From Terrimicrobiaceae bacterium (GTDB lineage Bacteria > Verrucomicrobiota > Verrucomicrobiia > Chthoniobacterales > JAATET01), in the NCBI GenBank assembly GCA_028713285.1, contig JAQTOP010000001.1, forward strand, positions 1-35,189: 35,189 bases of DNA. Direction: 5' to 3'. The notes under the pieces are model-generated. The model had not been told where the DNA came from. It was given only the letters and a program-made list of their open reading frames with translations, and did not search any database. Position numbers and translations under genes: made by a program. Shown here one piece after another: positions 22,956 to 30,350 of this stretch (within the stretch, counting starts at the first letter, position 1; each line of letters begins with the position of its first letter).

Positions 22956-23870
22956 TCAAGCTTACCCCGAGGTCGTCTCGGAAAGCATCCAGCGCCATCA
23001 CGCTCAATGATCGCATCCGCTACATCAGCGACCGGAAGGACCCCGACCATATCGGCAAGCTTATTCATCGGGCCAAGAACTACAACTGCCCTGCTCAGTC
23101 CGGTGGCGACTTCGCAGATGAGGTCATCCGCCTCCACGCGAAATATAAGAAACGCCGCGAAGGTAAACGCGGCAAACGTTCCTCCCGGCTTTTTGAGGAA
23201 ATCATCTACTCCACCCCCGAGGGGGGTCTATCCGACGAGGGAGGAACGCGAATATATCGAAAGCCAGATTATCGCTCTGGTCGCTGAGCAAACCGCCTGC
23301 CGCTGCGCCTGGCACATCGACGCAAATGGCAGGGCTGATCTGCATATCCTGATGGCTTCAAAAAACAACGACGGACAAGTCACACTCTGGGCCAATTTCG
23401 GAGGAAAAGCCGGGCGGCATATCTATGCCGAATTCGACCGGTTGGACGAAGAAATCGCCACCCACCTCAACCCCGAGAATGATCCACGGTTCCCGATCAA
23501 ATCTGCTGCCGCCATCCGCCGGAAAAACAACATTCCGTTCGCGGATGAACTGGCTGAAAAATACCCCGATCCTATCACCGCCGACACGCTTCTGGATACC
23601 CTGACCATCCTCGGCTACACCGTCCCCAAGGTCACCAAGAAGACCATCAGCGTCATCTTTCCCGGCAAGAAACGTCCCCACCGGTATAATATCGAAAACC
23701 TCCTGCTCCAACTCGAACTCGCACACGAACGCATCCGCCTGCGCCTCCGGTCCAAACCGAAGGGAAAGCCCGAGAAGAAACTCGAAAATCCCTCCACCAA
23801 TACCCCCGCGCCGCCCGACGCCCCAGAAGACAGAAAGCGAAGATCGGACGCTCCCGGCGACATCACCTAG
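22952..23870 (+). pseudogene. Relaxase-like mobilisation protein, frameshifted at a G6 run
   Basis: The frame from 22952 begins MIKLTPRSSRKASSAITLND, the usual opening of MobA-type relaxases, and runs to FEEIIYSTPEG before leaving phase at six Gs (23221-23226). Its own stop is at 23287. The next frame carries on as GVYPTREEREYIESQI, then CRCAWHIDANGRADLHILMA, which matches the relaxase third motif (HxD...xH). It ends at 23870 with a Pro/Lys-rich tail. With five Gs the two parts read through exactly, giving about 305 residues. The motif His set is degenerate (an Asp replaces one His). It may be a decayed gene, a phase-variable gene, or a sequencing error in the run. A relaxase nicks oriT; adjacent hairpins could be its target. 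Confidence 0.55.
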
Positions 23871-23887
23871 CCAGCCATGCCCTCGTT

Positions 23888-24177
23888 TCCGGGCAAAAAA
23901 TGCCCGGATTAGCAAAAAACGTAATCGTTTTGGGTAAAAAGCCGTGATCGCGCCAATTCTGGCGACTCACAACGTCCTCGAAACCGGCCCAGAAATGGCC
24001 GGATTGGGCCGAAAACATACTCGTTTTCGGTCCAGAACCCACCCGGAATAGGCTGAATGCCTATTCCGAATCGGGTTCAAAAATTATCGAGAACCAAGTC
24101 CCGATAATCGGAAGAATAGCAAGACGGGGATATTCGCTACATTTCCGCTACGCTACAAATCAGCTACGAATATCCCC
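23888..24177. other. Dense hairpin array, candidate origin of transfer or replication
   Basis: No gene is seen here. Stems: TCCGGGCA/TGCCCGGA (23888-23908), AAAACG/CGTTTT (23916-23931), CGCCA/TGGCG (23951-23964), CCGGCC/GGCCGG (23984-24002), CCGAAAAC/GTTTTCGG (24009-24030). Next come CGGAATAGGC/GCCTATTCCG (24044-24068) with an outer GAACCC/GGGTTC (24035-24078), and ATTATCG/CGATAAT (24083-24108). Last is GGGGATATTCG/CGAATATCCCC (24126-24177), whose loop region carries four GCTAC units. The first two hairpins and the fourth and fifth form a diverged tandem duplication with a 95-base period. Position beside mobilisation genes suggests an oriT or single-strand origin. Confidence 0.55.
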
Positions 24178-24461
24178 ACTTGCAAAAGGGGAGCAGAGCA
24201 CCCCCCTTTGGACCCCCCGGCACAGCCATCGACAAAACCGATGCGGTGCCCTCCGCCATCAACGGCGCATGCACTCTCGCCACAGGAGGGCTCGAATTCG
24301 CATGCAGGAAGCGAGCTAAAAATCGCCGCGTCCGCCCCGGAAGGGGGACTAGCAGAAAGCGATCCCGTAGCCTGGAAATCGTTTCCCGTTTGGCGAATTT
24401 CGCGAAGCGTCTTCTGGCACGGCTTTCGCCTACCCGGCCAGACGGACAATGGCGCGATGAT
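24178..24461. other. No recognisable gene before the AAA+ ATPase
   Basis: A frame is open from 24180 into the ATPase gene, but its first 94 codons are Arg/Pro-rich, low in hydrophobic core residues, and unlike the ATPase that follows. I see nothing else supportable in this stretch. It probably holds the promoter of the ATPase. Confidence 0.5.
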
Positions 24462-25349
24462 ATGAAAATATTTAGCCACCAAGCCACCGCCTACCGGGAG
24501 TTGCTTGCCCGCGCCCAAACCTTCTTCACCGGACACTGGAAAGGGCTGAATCTCCGCTGCCGCTGGCACAGCCTTGTCATTGGTCCCACCGCAAGTGGCA
24601 AGACTGCGCTGGCGTCCATTCTTGCGGAAGAAACCGGCGCTGCGCTCCTGCGCATCAATGTCACCAACTGGATGCCGTCGGGTGCGAATAACCGCGCCGT
24701 CGCCGAAACGCTCGAAACCATCGTCAGCCACATCGCTGCCCACAACCGATCAATTCTCTTCTGCGACGAGCTTGATAAAGTTTACCACGAAACTTCGTGG
24801 ATGGGTTACATCCGGGGGGAGCTTTTTGAAATTTTAGACGGACGCCTGCCCCTCGGAACAAAAGCACCAGCATTCGGAGAAGAGGATGGTGAGGCTCAAT
24901 TCCCAACCGAGAAATCTCTCAGCGAAAAACTCCGCTCCACCGTCTTCATCGTGGGCGCGGGCACCTTCCAGCAATTCTACGAAACCCGACGCTCGCCATC
25001 TATCGGCTTCAACCCTACCGAGCCGGAATCCGGCATCGGCCCGACCGCGGATTACATCGCACAAAAACTACCGCGGGAATTGACCACGAGGTTTAACAGC
25101 CAGTTGCTCTTCATTCCCGAACTCTCGCCCATCCACTATCAAGCCCTCGTCCGCGAAGCGGAAAAATCTCTTCCCGACTGGCTGGTCCCGGCGTTCCGGC
25201 AGGTCGCCGCCCGGCGCATGGCTCAGGCCATCGCCGTAAAGTCCGGCTGCCGGTTTCTCGAAGAAGCCGTGATGGACGCCCTCCAGATTTCCCAACCGCC
25301 ACCCCAGCCAGACGAAGACCCCTTCGCCTTTCTTGAAGGCGATCTGTGA
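24462..25349 (+). CDS. AAA+ ATPase
   Basis: The ATG at 24462 gives 295 residues. The Walker A motif is GPTASGKT (residues 41-48). Walker B is ILFCDELDK (Asp102, Glu103), followed by a long second region with GELFEILDGRLPLG, and sensor-like FIVGAGTF. RELTTRFNSQLLFIPELSP has the Arg expected of an arginine finger before the lid domain. The layout recalls ClpX and related clamp-loader-like AAA+ proteins, but I do not recognise the family. It is followed 60 bases later by an SSB gene, so a role in element replication or mobilisation is plausible. The upstream open frame is judged not to belong to it. Confidence 0.8.
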   Translation: MKIFSHQATAYRELLARAQTFFTGHWKGLNLRCRWHSLVIGPTASGKTALASILAEETGAALLRINVTNWMPSGANNRAVAETLETIVSHIAAHNRSILFCDELDKVYHETSWMGYIRGELFEILDGRLPLGTKAPAFGEEDGEAQFPTEKSLSEKLRSTVFIVGAGTFQQFYETRRSPSIGFNPTEPESGIGPTADYIAQKLPRELTTRFNSQLLFIPELSPIHYQALVREAEKSLPDWLVPAFRQVAARRMAQAIAVKSGCRFLEEAVMDALQISQPPPQPDEDPFAFLEGDL

Positions 25350-25409
25350 ATCCCATTCGGAGCGAAGAGGCTTTCGCCTCATCCCCCTCCGCAGCAACAC
25401 CACTCAACC

Positions 25410-25793
25410 ATGCTTGAAACTATCGTCGTCGGCAATATCGGCTCGGTGCGGTTCGCCCGCGCCGGGGAAACCAGTGTCCTCAACCTCTCGGTCGCCAGCT
25501 CCCGGAAAATCAACGACCGGGAATTCACCGACTGGATTTCCGCCAAGCTCTGGGGCGCGCGCGGAGAAAAACTCCGGGAACACGTCAGCGTCGGCATGAA
25601 AATTCTCCTGAAAGGACGGCCCGAAGCCAAAGGCTTCCAAAAGGGGGACGGAACCGTGGCCGGCGAACTCGTGCTCCATGTCAACGAACTCGAATTCCTG
25701 AGCGCCAAAGCCAAGCCGCCGCAACCCGAACAGCTCCCGCTGGAACCACCCCCAGCCACCAAACCCAAAAAGCGAAAAGCGGATACGCCGTAG
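25410..25793 (+). CDS. Single-stranded DNA-binding protein, short form
   Basis: The 127-residue product has an SSB-type OB fold: VGNIGSVRFARAGETSVLNLSVASS, then FTDWISAKLWGARGEKLREHVSVG and ILLKGRPEAKG, ending in LHVNELEFL. A short Pro/Lys-rich tail follows, without the acidic DxDIPF end that binds partners in housekeeping SSB, so this looks like the accessory form carried by mobile elements. A terminator with a GAAA loop follows 9 bases after its stop, ending the recombinase-to-SSB stretch. Confidence 0.85.
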   Translation: MLETIVVGNIGSVRFARAGETSVLNLSVASSRKINDREFTDWISAKLWGARGEKLREHVSVGMKILLKGRPEAKGFQKGDGTVAGELVLHVNELEFLSAKAKPPQPEQLPLEPPPATKPKKRKADTP

Positions 25794-25802
25794 CCGATCA
25801 GC

Positions 25803-25830
25803 AAAACGGGCGGGAAACCGCCCGTTTTTT
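25803..25830 (+). terminator. Intrinsic terminator after the SSB gene
   Basis: AAAACGGGCGG (25803-25813) pairs with CCGCCCGTTTT (25818-25828) around a GAAA tetraloop, followed by Ts to 25830. It is a strong Rho-independent terminator, nearly symmetric, so it may work from both sides. Confidence 0.93.
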
Positions 25831-25878
25831 CATGTTGCCAGCAGGCAGGCTCCTCGGTCGTCGCGTTTGCTCCTCCCC

Positions 25879-26082
25879 ATGAGCGGAAAAACGGGCTTTG
25901 GCATGATACAAATAATCGTTCTCGCCCTCATCGGAATCTGGCTGGCCTGGGGCATCATCAATGTCGTCTGGGGACTCGCGCAAATCCTTTTAGGACTGGC
26001 CAGCGGAGTCGTCGCAATCATCCTCTACACACTCGCCTACACCCTCGAACTCGTCTCCAAAGTCATAGGGAAACTTCGCTGA
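25879..26082 (+). CDS. Small hydrophobic membrane protein
   Basis: I do not recognise this 67-residue protein. From the ATG at 25879 it begins MSGKTGFGMIQIIVLALIG, with one or two membrane helices spanning about residues 8-50 and a basic end (VSKVIGKLR). An upstream TTG (25867) is possible but has a poorer context. It converges with the XRE regulator, whose stop is 17 bases away. Confidence 0.5.
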   Translation: MSGKTGFGMIQIIVLALIGIWLAWGIINVVWGLAQILLGLASGVVAIILYTLAYTLELVSKVIGKLR

Positions 26083-26098
26083 CCTCAGGGTCGGCGAT

Positions 26099-26377
26099 CT
26101 ATTTCGAATTTTTGGTAGAGCCCGGCGAAAACTTCGGAACCTCCAAGTCCTTCAACTCCGCACCGAGCACTTCCAAAATCAGCAACAGCTCTATGTCACC
26201 GAGAATGCGCTGCCCGCTCTCAAGCTGCGAATAGGACGAGGCCGCCACCTCCCATCCTCGCCTCCCCAACTTGGCAATTACCTCGGTGGCAGAAAGCCCC
26301 CGTGCCACGCGCATACGGCGCAACGCCGCCCCGAAGGCGTTGCGGCGTTTTCCGAAGGGTGAAATGCGACCAGACAC
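26099..26377 (-). CDS. XRE-family transcriptional regulator
   Basis: The 92-residue protein carries a helix-turn-helix of the Cro/CI type: FGAALRRMRVARGLSATEVIAKLG, then SYSQLESGQRILGDIELLLILEVLG (about residues 15-75). It starts at a GTG at 26377 with a strong GGGAGG ribosome site just before it. It is transcribed away from the gene at 26469 and the two share a 91-base gap with tandem operator-like palindromes. This is the layout of an autoregulated repressor controlling its divergent neighbour. No effector domain is present. It could be linked to the restriction system 1.4 kb further on, as controller proteins are, but this is inference. Confidence 0.85.
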   Translation of the reverse strand: MSGRISPFGKRRNAFGAALRRMRVARGLSATEVIAKLGRRGWEVAASSYSQLESGQRILGDIELLLILEVLGAELKDLEVPKFSPGSTKNSK

Positions 26378-26408
26378 CCCTCCCTTCTAGGACAAGGACG
26401 CCCTCCTG

Positions 26409-26442
26409 ATTTCTACTAATAGAAATTCTTACTGGTAGAGAT
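26409..26442. promoter_or_regulatory. Tandem operator-like palindromes of the divergent XRE regulator
   Basis: ATTTCTACTAATAGAAAT (26409-26426) has 7-bp perfect arms around CTAA. ATTCTTACTGGTAGAGAT (26425-26442) is a second, degenerate copy 16 bases on, matching the first at 13 of 18 positions. Both lie between the GTG of the XRE gene and the ATG at 26469, where its own and the neighbour's promoters must be. The spacing suggests two dimers bound side by side. Confidence 0.65.
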
Positions 26443-26468
26443 TTTCGTCAACCACTACCTCTCCTTAC

Positions 26469-27563
26469 ATGCTCAGAACCATCATACTCTTGCTTCTTTT
26501 CTCAGGCGCGCTCGTCGGCGGCGCAACTCCTGCCACGGCAGAAGACGAAAAGGTTAACCTCAACACCGCCACGCTGGAGGAGTTGGACGCCTTGCCGCAT
26601 ATCGGCAAATACACCGCCGAGCGGATCATCGAAATGCGGCCAATCACGGACCTCAACGCTCTCTTGGCGATCAAAGGCATGGACAAGGATGAAGTCGCTG
26701 CCTTGGAAAAACTCGTCACCCTTGGCAACGGCCCGAGCGAACCATCTCTCAGTATTTCCGTGGCAGGAGTTCAGGTTCCGGTTACCCGCATCGGCGCAGG
26801 GCCGGTAGGCGTGATCTTCTTTCCCCACAGCGGTTCCCGCGGAATGGTCAAATACATCCAACAAAACAGCAAGTGGCTGGGCGACCTCACCGAGAAATGC
26901 TCTCTGTTCGTTTGGGCGTATCCGAATTCGACACCGTTCGACCAAGTCGAACCGACCATACAGGCATACCGCAGTGGCGATCTTTCAGCCAAGCTGCCGT
27001 TCCTCGGATTCGCAGCGGGCGTGGTTGAGCAGATCAAGAAGGCTTCAGGATTGAACCAATTTTTGATTGTCGGCAACAGTCTCGGTGCGGGACTCATCCT
27101 ACAGGACTACACCAGCCTTGCCTCAGACAAGTCACTCAGTTTTTTAATCATCTCACCGTCTGAATCTTTCATGCCGCCGACCGAAAAGATTCCGACGCTT
27201 GAACGAACCGTATTGATCGGCTCGAAAGGGCTCGAAATCGGAAACGGCGACCTGAGATTCTCTACCGACCCTTTTCTAAAAGGAACGGACGGGAAGGCCG
27301 AGGCCAAAGCGTGGCATTGGTTCAGGAAAAACAACAACGAAGATTGGGGCGATCTGATCACCGCAAGCCGGGCGTCGGAACCTATAGAATGGCAAACCCG
27401 CCCTGACGGAGGCCGGTATCGCATGGCTCTACCGACGGATTTCGAGACTGGTCACAAAACTATCGGCGGAGAAATCAATTCCGAACTCCTGTCAAAACTA
27501 ATCCGAGTCCGACTCGGGTGGGCCGACAAAGCAATTTTGGCGGAACCTCCGCTACAACGCTGA
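26469..27563 (+). CDS. Exported helix-hairpin-helix plus alpha/beta-hydrolase-like protein
   Basis: A 364-residue protein with a signal peptide (hydrophobic core about residues 5-20, cleavage near TATA-ED at 24). Residues 29-85 form a helix-hairpin-helix domain of ComEA type: VNLNTATLEELDALPHIGKY, then ERIIEMRP. The rest resembles an alpha/beta hydrolase: VGVIFFPHSGSRGMV, a GNSLGAG nucleophile elbow with Ser204, and a downstream segment LSFLIISPSESFM, but the Asp and His cannot be placed with confidence. I know of no common protein with both parts, so this arrangement is worth checking. A strong terminator follows 86 bases after the stop. The upstream operator-like palindromes suggest repression by the XRE protein. 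Confidence 0.75.
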   Translation: MLRTIILLLLFSGALVGGATPATAEDEKVNLNTATLEELDALPHIGKYTAERIIEMRPITDLNALLAIKGMDKDEVAALEKLVTLGNGPSEPSLSISVAGVQVPVTRIGAGPVGVIFFPHSGSRGMVKYIQQNSKWLGDLTEKCSLFVWAYPNSTPFDQVEPTIQAYRSGDLSAKLPFLGFAAGVVEQIKKASGLNQFLIVGNSLGAGLILQDYTSLASDKSLSFLIISPSESFMPPTEKIPTLERTVLIGSKGLEIGNGDLRFSTDPFLKGTDGKAEAKAWHWFRKNNNEDWGDLITASRASEPIEWQTRPDGGRYRMALPTDFETGHKTIGGEINSELLSKLIRVRLGWADKAILAEPPLQR

Positions 27564-27648
27564 GGCAGAAAAACCATCATTGCGCTCCATCAAACGGACT
27601 CCCCGCGTAACAACCATTCCTTGGAGTAGACCCGCGAATTTTCTTTCA

Positions 27649-27682
27649 CCCCTGAGGGCTTCGGCTCTCAGGGGATTTTTTT
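27649..27682 (+). terminator. Intrinsic terminator with a TTCG loop
   Basis: CCCCTGAGGGC (27649-27659) pairs with GCTCTCAGGGG (27664-27674), with one G-T wobble, around a C(TTCG)G loop, one of the most stable tetraloops. Seven Ts follow (27676-27682). It ends the transcript of the gene at 26469 and separates it from the restriction locus. Confidence 0.95.
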
Positions 27683-27723
27683 GTTACCCTTTCCACTCAT
27701 TCGTCCGCCAAGTGGTTTTCCTC

Positions 27724-27745
27724 GTCAAATTCACTTGAATTTGAC
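27724..27745. promoter_or_regulatory. Perfect-armed palindrome upstream of hsdR
   Basis: GTCAAATTCA and TGAATTTGAC form 10-bp perfect arms around a two-base CT centre. The element lies 46 bases before the hsdR ATG. A TTGACA overlaps its right end (27741-27746), but no good -10 hexamer lies at the right distance. It is likely a repressor or regulator binding site for the restriction operon. Confidence 0.55.
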
Positions 27746-27791
27746 AGCATATAGCGCTTGTGCCTGCCCCCAGTGACGGCACTGCCGCCGC

Positions 27792-30341
27792 ATGAAAGAA
27801 GCCACCGCTCGAATTAAAATCAACAAACTGCTCGAAGCAGCAGGTTGGAGATTTTTTGCGGACTCCAGCGGTCCTGCGAATGTGCAGCTCGAACCCAGCG
27901 TAAAGCTCACCAATCAGGCGCTCGATGCCCTCGGGACGGACTTCGAGAAGGCGGGAAAAGGATTCGTCGATTTTCTTCTCCTCAACGAGAAAGGCTTCCC
28001 GTTCATCATCCTGGAGGCGAAGTCCGAGGACAAAAATCCCCTCGTCGGAAAAGAACAGGCGCGCAAATACGCCCGCTCCCAGAATTGCCGGTTCGTCATC
28101 CTCTCGAACGGCAATCTGCACTACTTCTGGGATCTCGAACGCGGCAACCCCTACGTCATCACCGCATTTCCGTCCCCCGGCTCCGTCACCGGCTACCAAA
28201 AAGGCGTGCCCGATCCGAAGCGGCTCATCGAGGAAACCGTCGACGACGATTACGTCGTTCTCACCCAGCGGCCCTCCTACGCCACGGAAGCCGCATGGAA
28301 AAACGAGCCCGAGCGCCCTCGCTTCATCGAGGTCAACGGACTCCGGTTCCTCCGGCCCTACCAAAAGAAAGCTGTCGTCGCCATCCAGCAGGCGGTGAAG
28401 CGGGGCAGCGACCGCTTCCTCCTCGAAATGGCCACCGGCACCGGCAAGACGCTCACCGCGGCGGCCATCATCAAACTCTTCCTCCGCACCGGCAACGCCA
28501 TCCGCGTCCTCTTCCTCGTGGACCGGCTCGAACTCGAGGATCAAGCCCTGAAAGCCTTCAAAAAGGCCCTAGCCAACGATTACCGCAGCGTCATCTACAA
28601 GGAAAACCGCGACGACTGGCGAAAGGCGGAGATTGTCGTCACCACCGTTCAGTCCCTCCTCTTCAACAACAAATATCAGCAGCTCTTTTCCCCCACGGAC
28701 TTCGACCTCGTCATCTCCGACGAAGCTCATCGCTCCATCGGCGGCAACGCCCGCGCCGTCTTCGACTACTTCATCGGCTATAAGCTCGGACTCACCGCCA
28801 CCCCCCGCGATTACCTCAAGAAGTTCGATAAGGCGTCGCCGACCACGAAGGACCCACGGGAGTTCGAGCGCCGCGTGCTCCTTGATACCTACCGCACGTT
28901 CGGCTGCGACGACGGCCAGCCCACCTTCCGTTACTCCCTCCTCGACGGCGTCAGAGATCCCGACGGTCCCTTCCTCATCAATCCCACCGTGGTCGATGCC
29001 CGCAGCGAGATCACTACGGAGTTACTCTCCGAGGATGGCTTCGTGGTCGAGTTCAAGGACGACCAGGGAGAGGACCAGAAAGAGGCCTACAAACAGCGCG
29101 AATTCGAGAAGCGGTTTCTCTCGCCCGCCACCAACCAAGTCTTTTGCAAGACCTTTCTCGAAAACGCCCTCCGTGACCCCATCAGCGGGGAGATCGGGAA
29201 GTCCATCGTCTTCGCCGTCAGTCAGAACCACGCCGCCAAGCTCGCCCAAGTCTTCAACGAGATGGCCGACCGGATGTTCCCCGGCAAATACCAGTCTGAC
29301 TTCGCCGTGCAGGTCACGTCGCAGGTGGACAGCGCGCAGCAACTCACGATAAACTTTACGAACAACAACCTCCTCGGCTCCGGTAATTTCCTGCCCGCCT
29401 ACAAGACCAGCAAGGCGCGGGTCTGCGTCACCGTCGGCATGATGACCACCGGCTATGATTGCCCGGACATCCTGAATCTCGGCCTCTTCCGGCCCATCTT
29501 CTCACCCACCGACTTCATCCAGATCAAGGGGCGCGGCACCCGCAAGCACGACTTCCGCGAAGAACTCTTCGACGAGACGCTCAAGGAGACGGTGACCGCG
29601 CCGAAGAAGACGGCGTTCAAGCTCTTCGACTTCTTCGCGAATTGCGAATACTTCGAGGAGAAGTTCAACTACGACGAAGTCCTCAAGCTGCCGAAACCGA
29701 AAGGAACAGGCGGTGACGGAGGCGAGGAGCCAGGCCCCGGACCGAATCCCTACACCGGTGCCTACGAGCATCTCGGCGAGGACATCCTTTCCACGATCAA
29801 GGAGGAGACCATCGGCTTCGACGGCATGCGTATCGACCGCGAGTTCTACGCGAAGTTCGAGGATGTCGTTCGCGAGAACGACTTCATCGCCGCCAGCGTC
29901 GAGGCCGGCCAGTGGGATCGCGTGATCGACTACGTGAATAAGGAGGTCTTCGACAAACCCTCCGAATACTACTCGCTCGACAAGCTGCGAAAGGCCGCCG
30001 GCGTGGACCGCCGTCTCACCCTCCGGGAAATTCTGGAAAAAATCTTCGGTCTCATCCCCCGGTTCAAATCCAAGGACGAGATGCTGGAGGAGGAATTCTC
30101 GAAATTCGTCGCCGACCAGAAGCCCGACGAAGCCGAGGCCATCCCTGCCATCAAGACCTATTTCAAGGCCTACGCCACCAGCGACCAGATTCGCCACATC
30201 ATCGAGTCCGGCCACCTCACCGATCTCGCGACCAATCCGGTCTTCTCCACCAAGGACTACAAGGCCGTCCCGGCCAAATACCGCACGCTCATCCCGGAAT
30301 ACATCAAGGACTACGTCTCCCTGAATCAGTTCGCCGCTTAG
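27792..30341 (+). CDS. hsdR: Type I restriction enzyme R subunit
   Basis: The 849-residue protein is the motor and nuclease subunit of a type I restriction-modification system. The N-terminal nuclease domain shows the PD-(D/E)xK residues Asp60, Glu75 and Lys77 (KGFVDFLLL...ILEAKSEDK). The helicase domain follows with Walker A MATGTGKT (213-220), the DEAH box SDEAHRSIGG (310-313) and GLTATPRDYLKKF. A later motif VCVTVGMMTTGYDCPD and the PTDFIQIKGRGTRKH block complete it. A short C-terminal domain follows. Length and motif order fit the compact, EcoEI-like family rather than the longer EcoKI type. Start at 27792 follows a palindrome; the stop lies 9 bases before hsdMS, so both are one operon. 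Confidence 0.95.
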   Translation: MKEATARIKINKLLEAAGWRFFADSSGPANVQLEPSVKLTNQALDALGTDFEKAGKGFVDFLLLNEKGFPFIILEAKSEDKNPLVGKEQARKYARSQNCRFVILSNGNLHYFWDLERGNPYVITAFPSPGSVTGYQKGVPDPKRLIEETVDDDYVVLTQRPSYATEAAWKNEPERPRFIEVNGLRFLRPYQKKAVVAIQQAVKRGSDRFLLEMATGTGKTLTAAAIIKLFLRTGNAIRVLFLVDRLELEDQALKAFKKALANDYRSVIYKENRDDWRKAEIVVTTVQSLLFNNKYQQLFSPTDFDLVISDEAHRSIGGNARAVFDYFIGYKLGLTATPRDYLKKFDKASPTTKDPREFERRVLLDTYRTFGCDDGQPTFRYSLLDGVRDPDGPFLINPTVVDARSEITTELLSEDGFVVEFKDDQGEDQKEAYKQREFEKRFLSPATNQVFCKTFLENALRDPISGEIGKSIVFAVSQNHAAKLAQVFNEMADRMFPGKYQSDFAVQVTSQVDSAQQLTINFTNNNLLGSGNFLPAYKTSKARVCVTVGMMTTGYDCPDILNLGLFRPIFSPTDFIQIKGRGTRKHDFREELFDETLKETVTAPKKTAFKLFDFFANCEYFEEKFNYDEVLKLPKPKGTGGDGGEEPGPGPNPYTGAYEHLGEDILSTIKEETIGFDGMRIDREFYAKFEDVVRENDFIAASVEAGQWDRVIDYVNKEVFDKPSEYYSLDKLRKAAGVDRRLTLREILEKIFGLIPRFKSKDEMLEEEFSKFVADQKPDEAEAIPAIKTYFKAYATSDQIRHIIESGHLTDLATNPVFSTKDYKAVPAKYRTLIPEYIKDYVSLNQFAA

Positions 30342-30350
30342 CCGTTACTC

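Noticed and set aside
23007-23226. Start of the downstream relaxase-like frame at 23007
   Set aside because: Residues before the G6 run in that frame are Ser/Arg/Thr-rich and unlike the relaxase, whereas the frame from 22952 matches. The gene is better read as one broken frame.
23888-24177. Retron-like ncRNA
   Set aside because: Inverted repeats are present but no reverse transcriptase gene is near, so the retron reading is not supported.
24180-24461. Extension of the AAA+ ATPase to a start at 24180
   Set aside because: The added 94 residues are Arg/Pro-rich and resemble no part of the family, and the first hairpin-array stem ends only three bases earlier. The ATG at 24462 gives a sensible N terminus.
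27741-27746. TTGACA as the -35 box of hsdR
   Set aside because: It overlaps the palindrome and has no -10 element at the right spacing; TATAGC at 27750 is too close.
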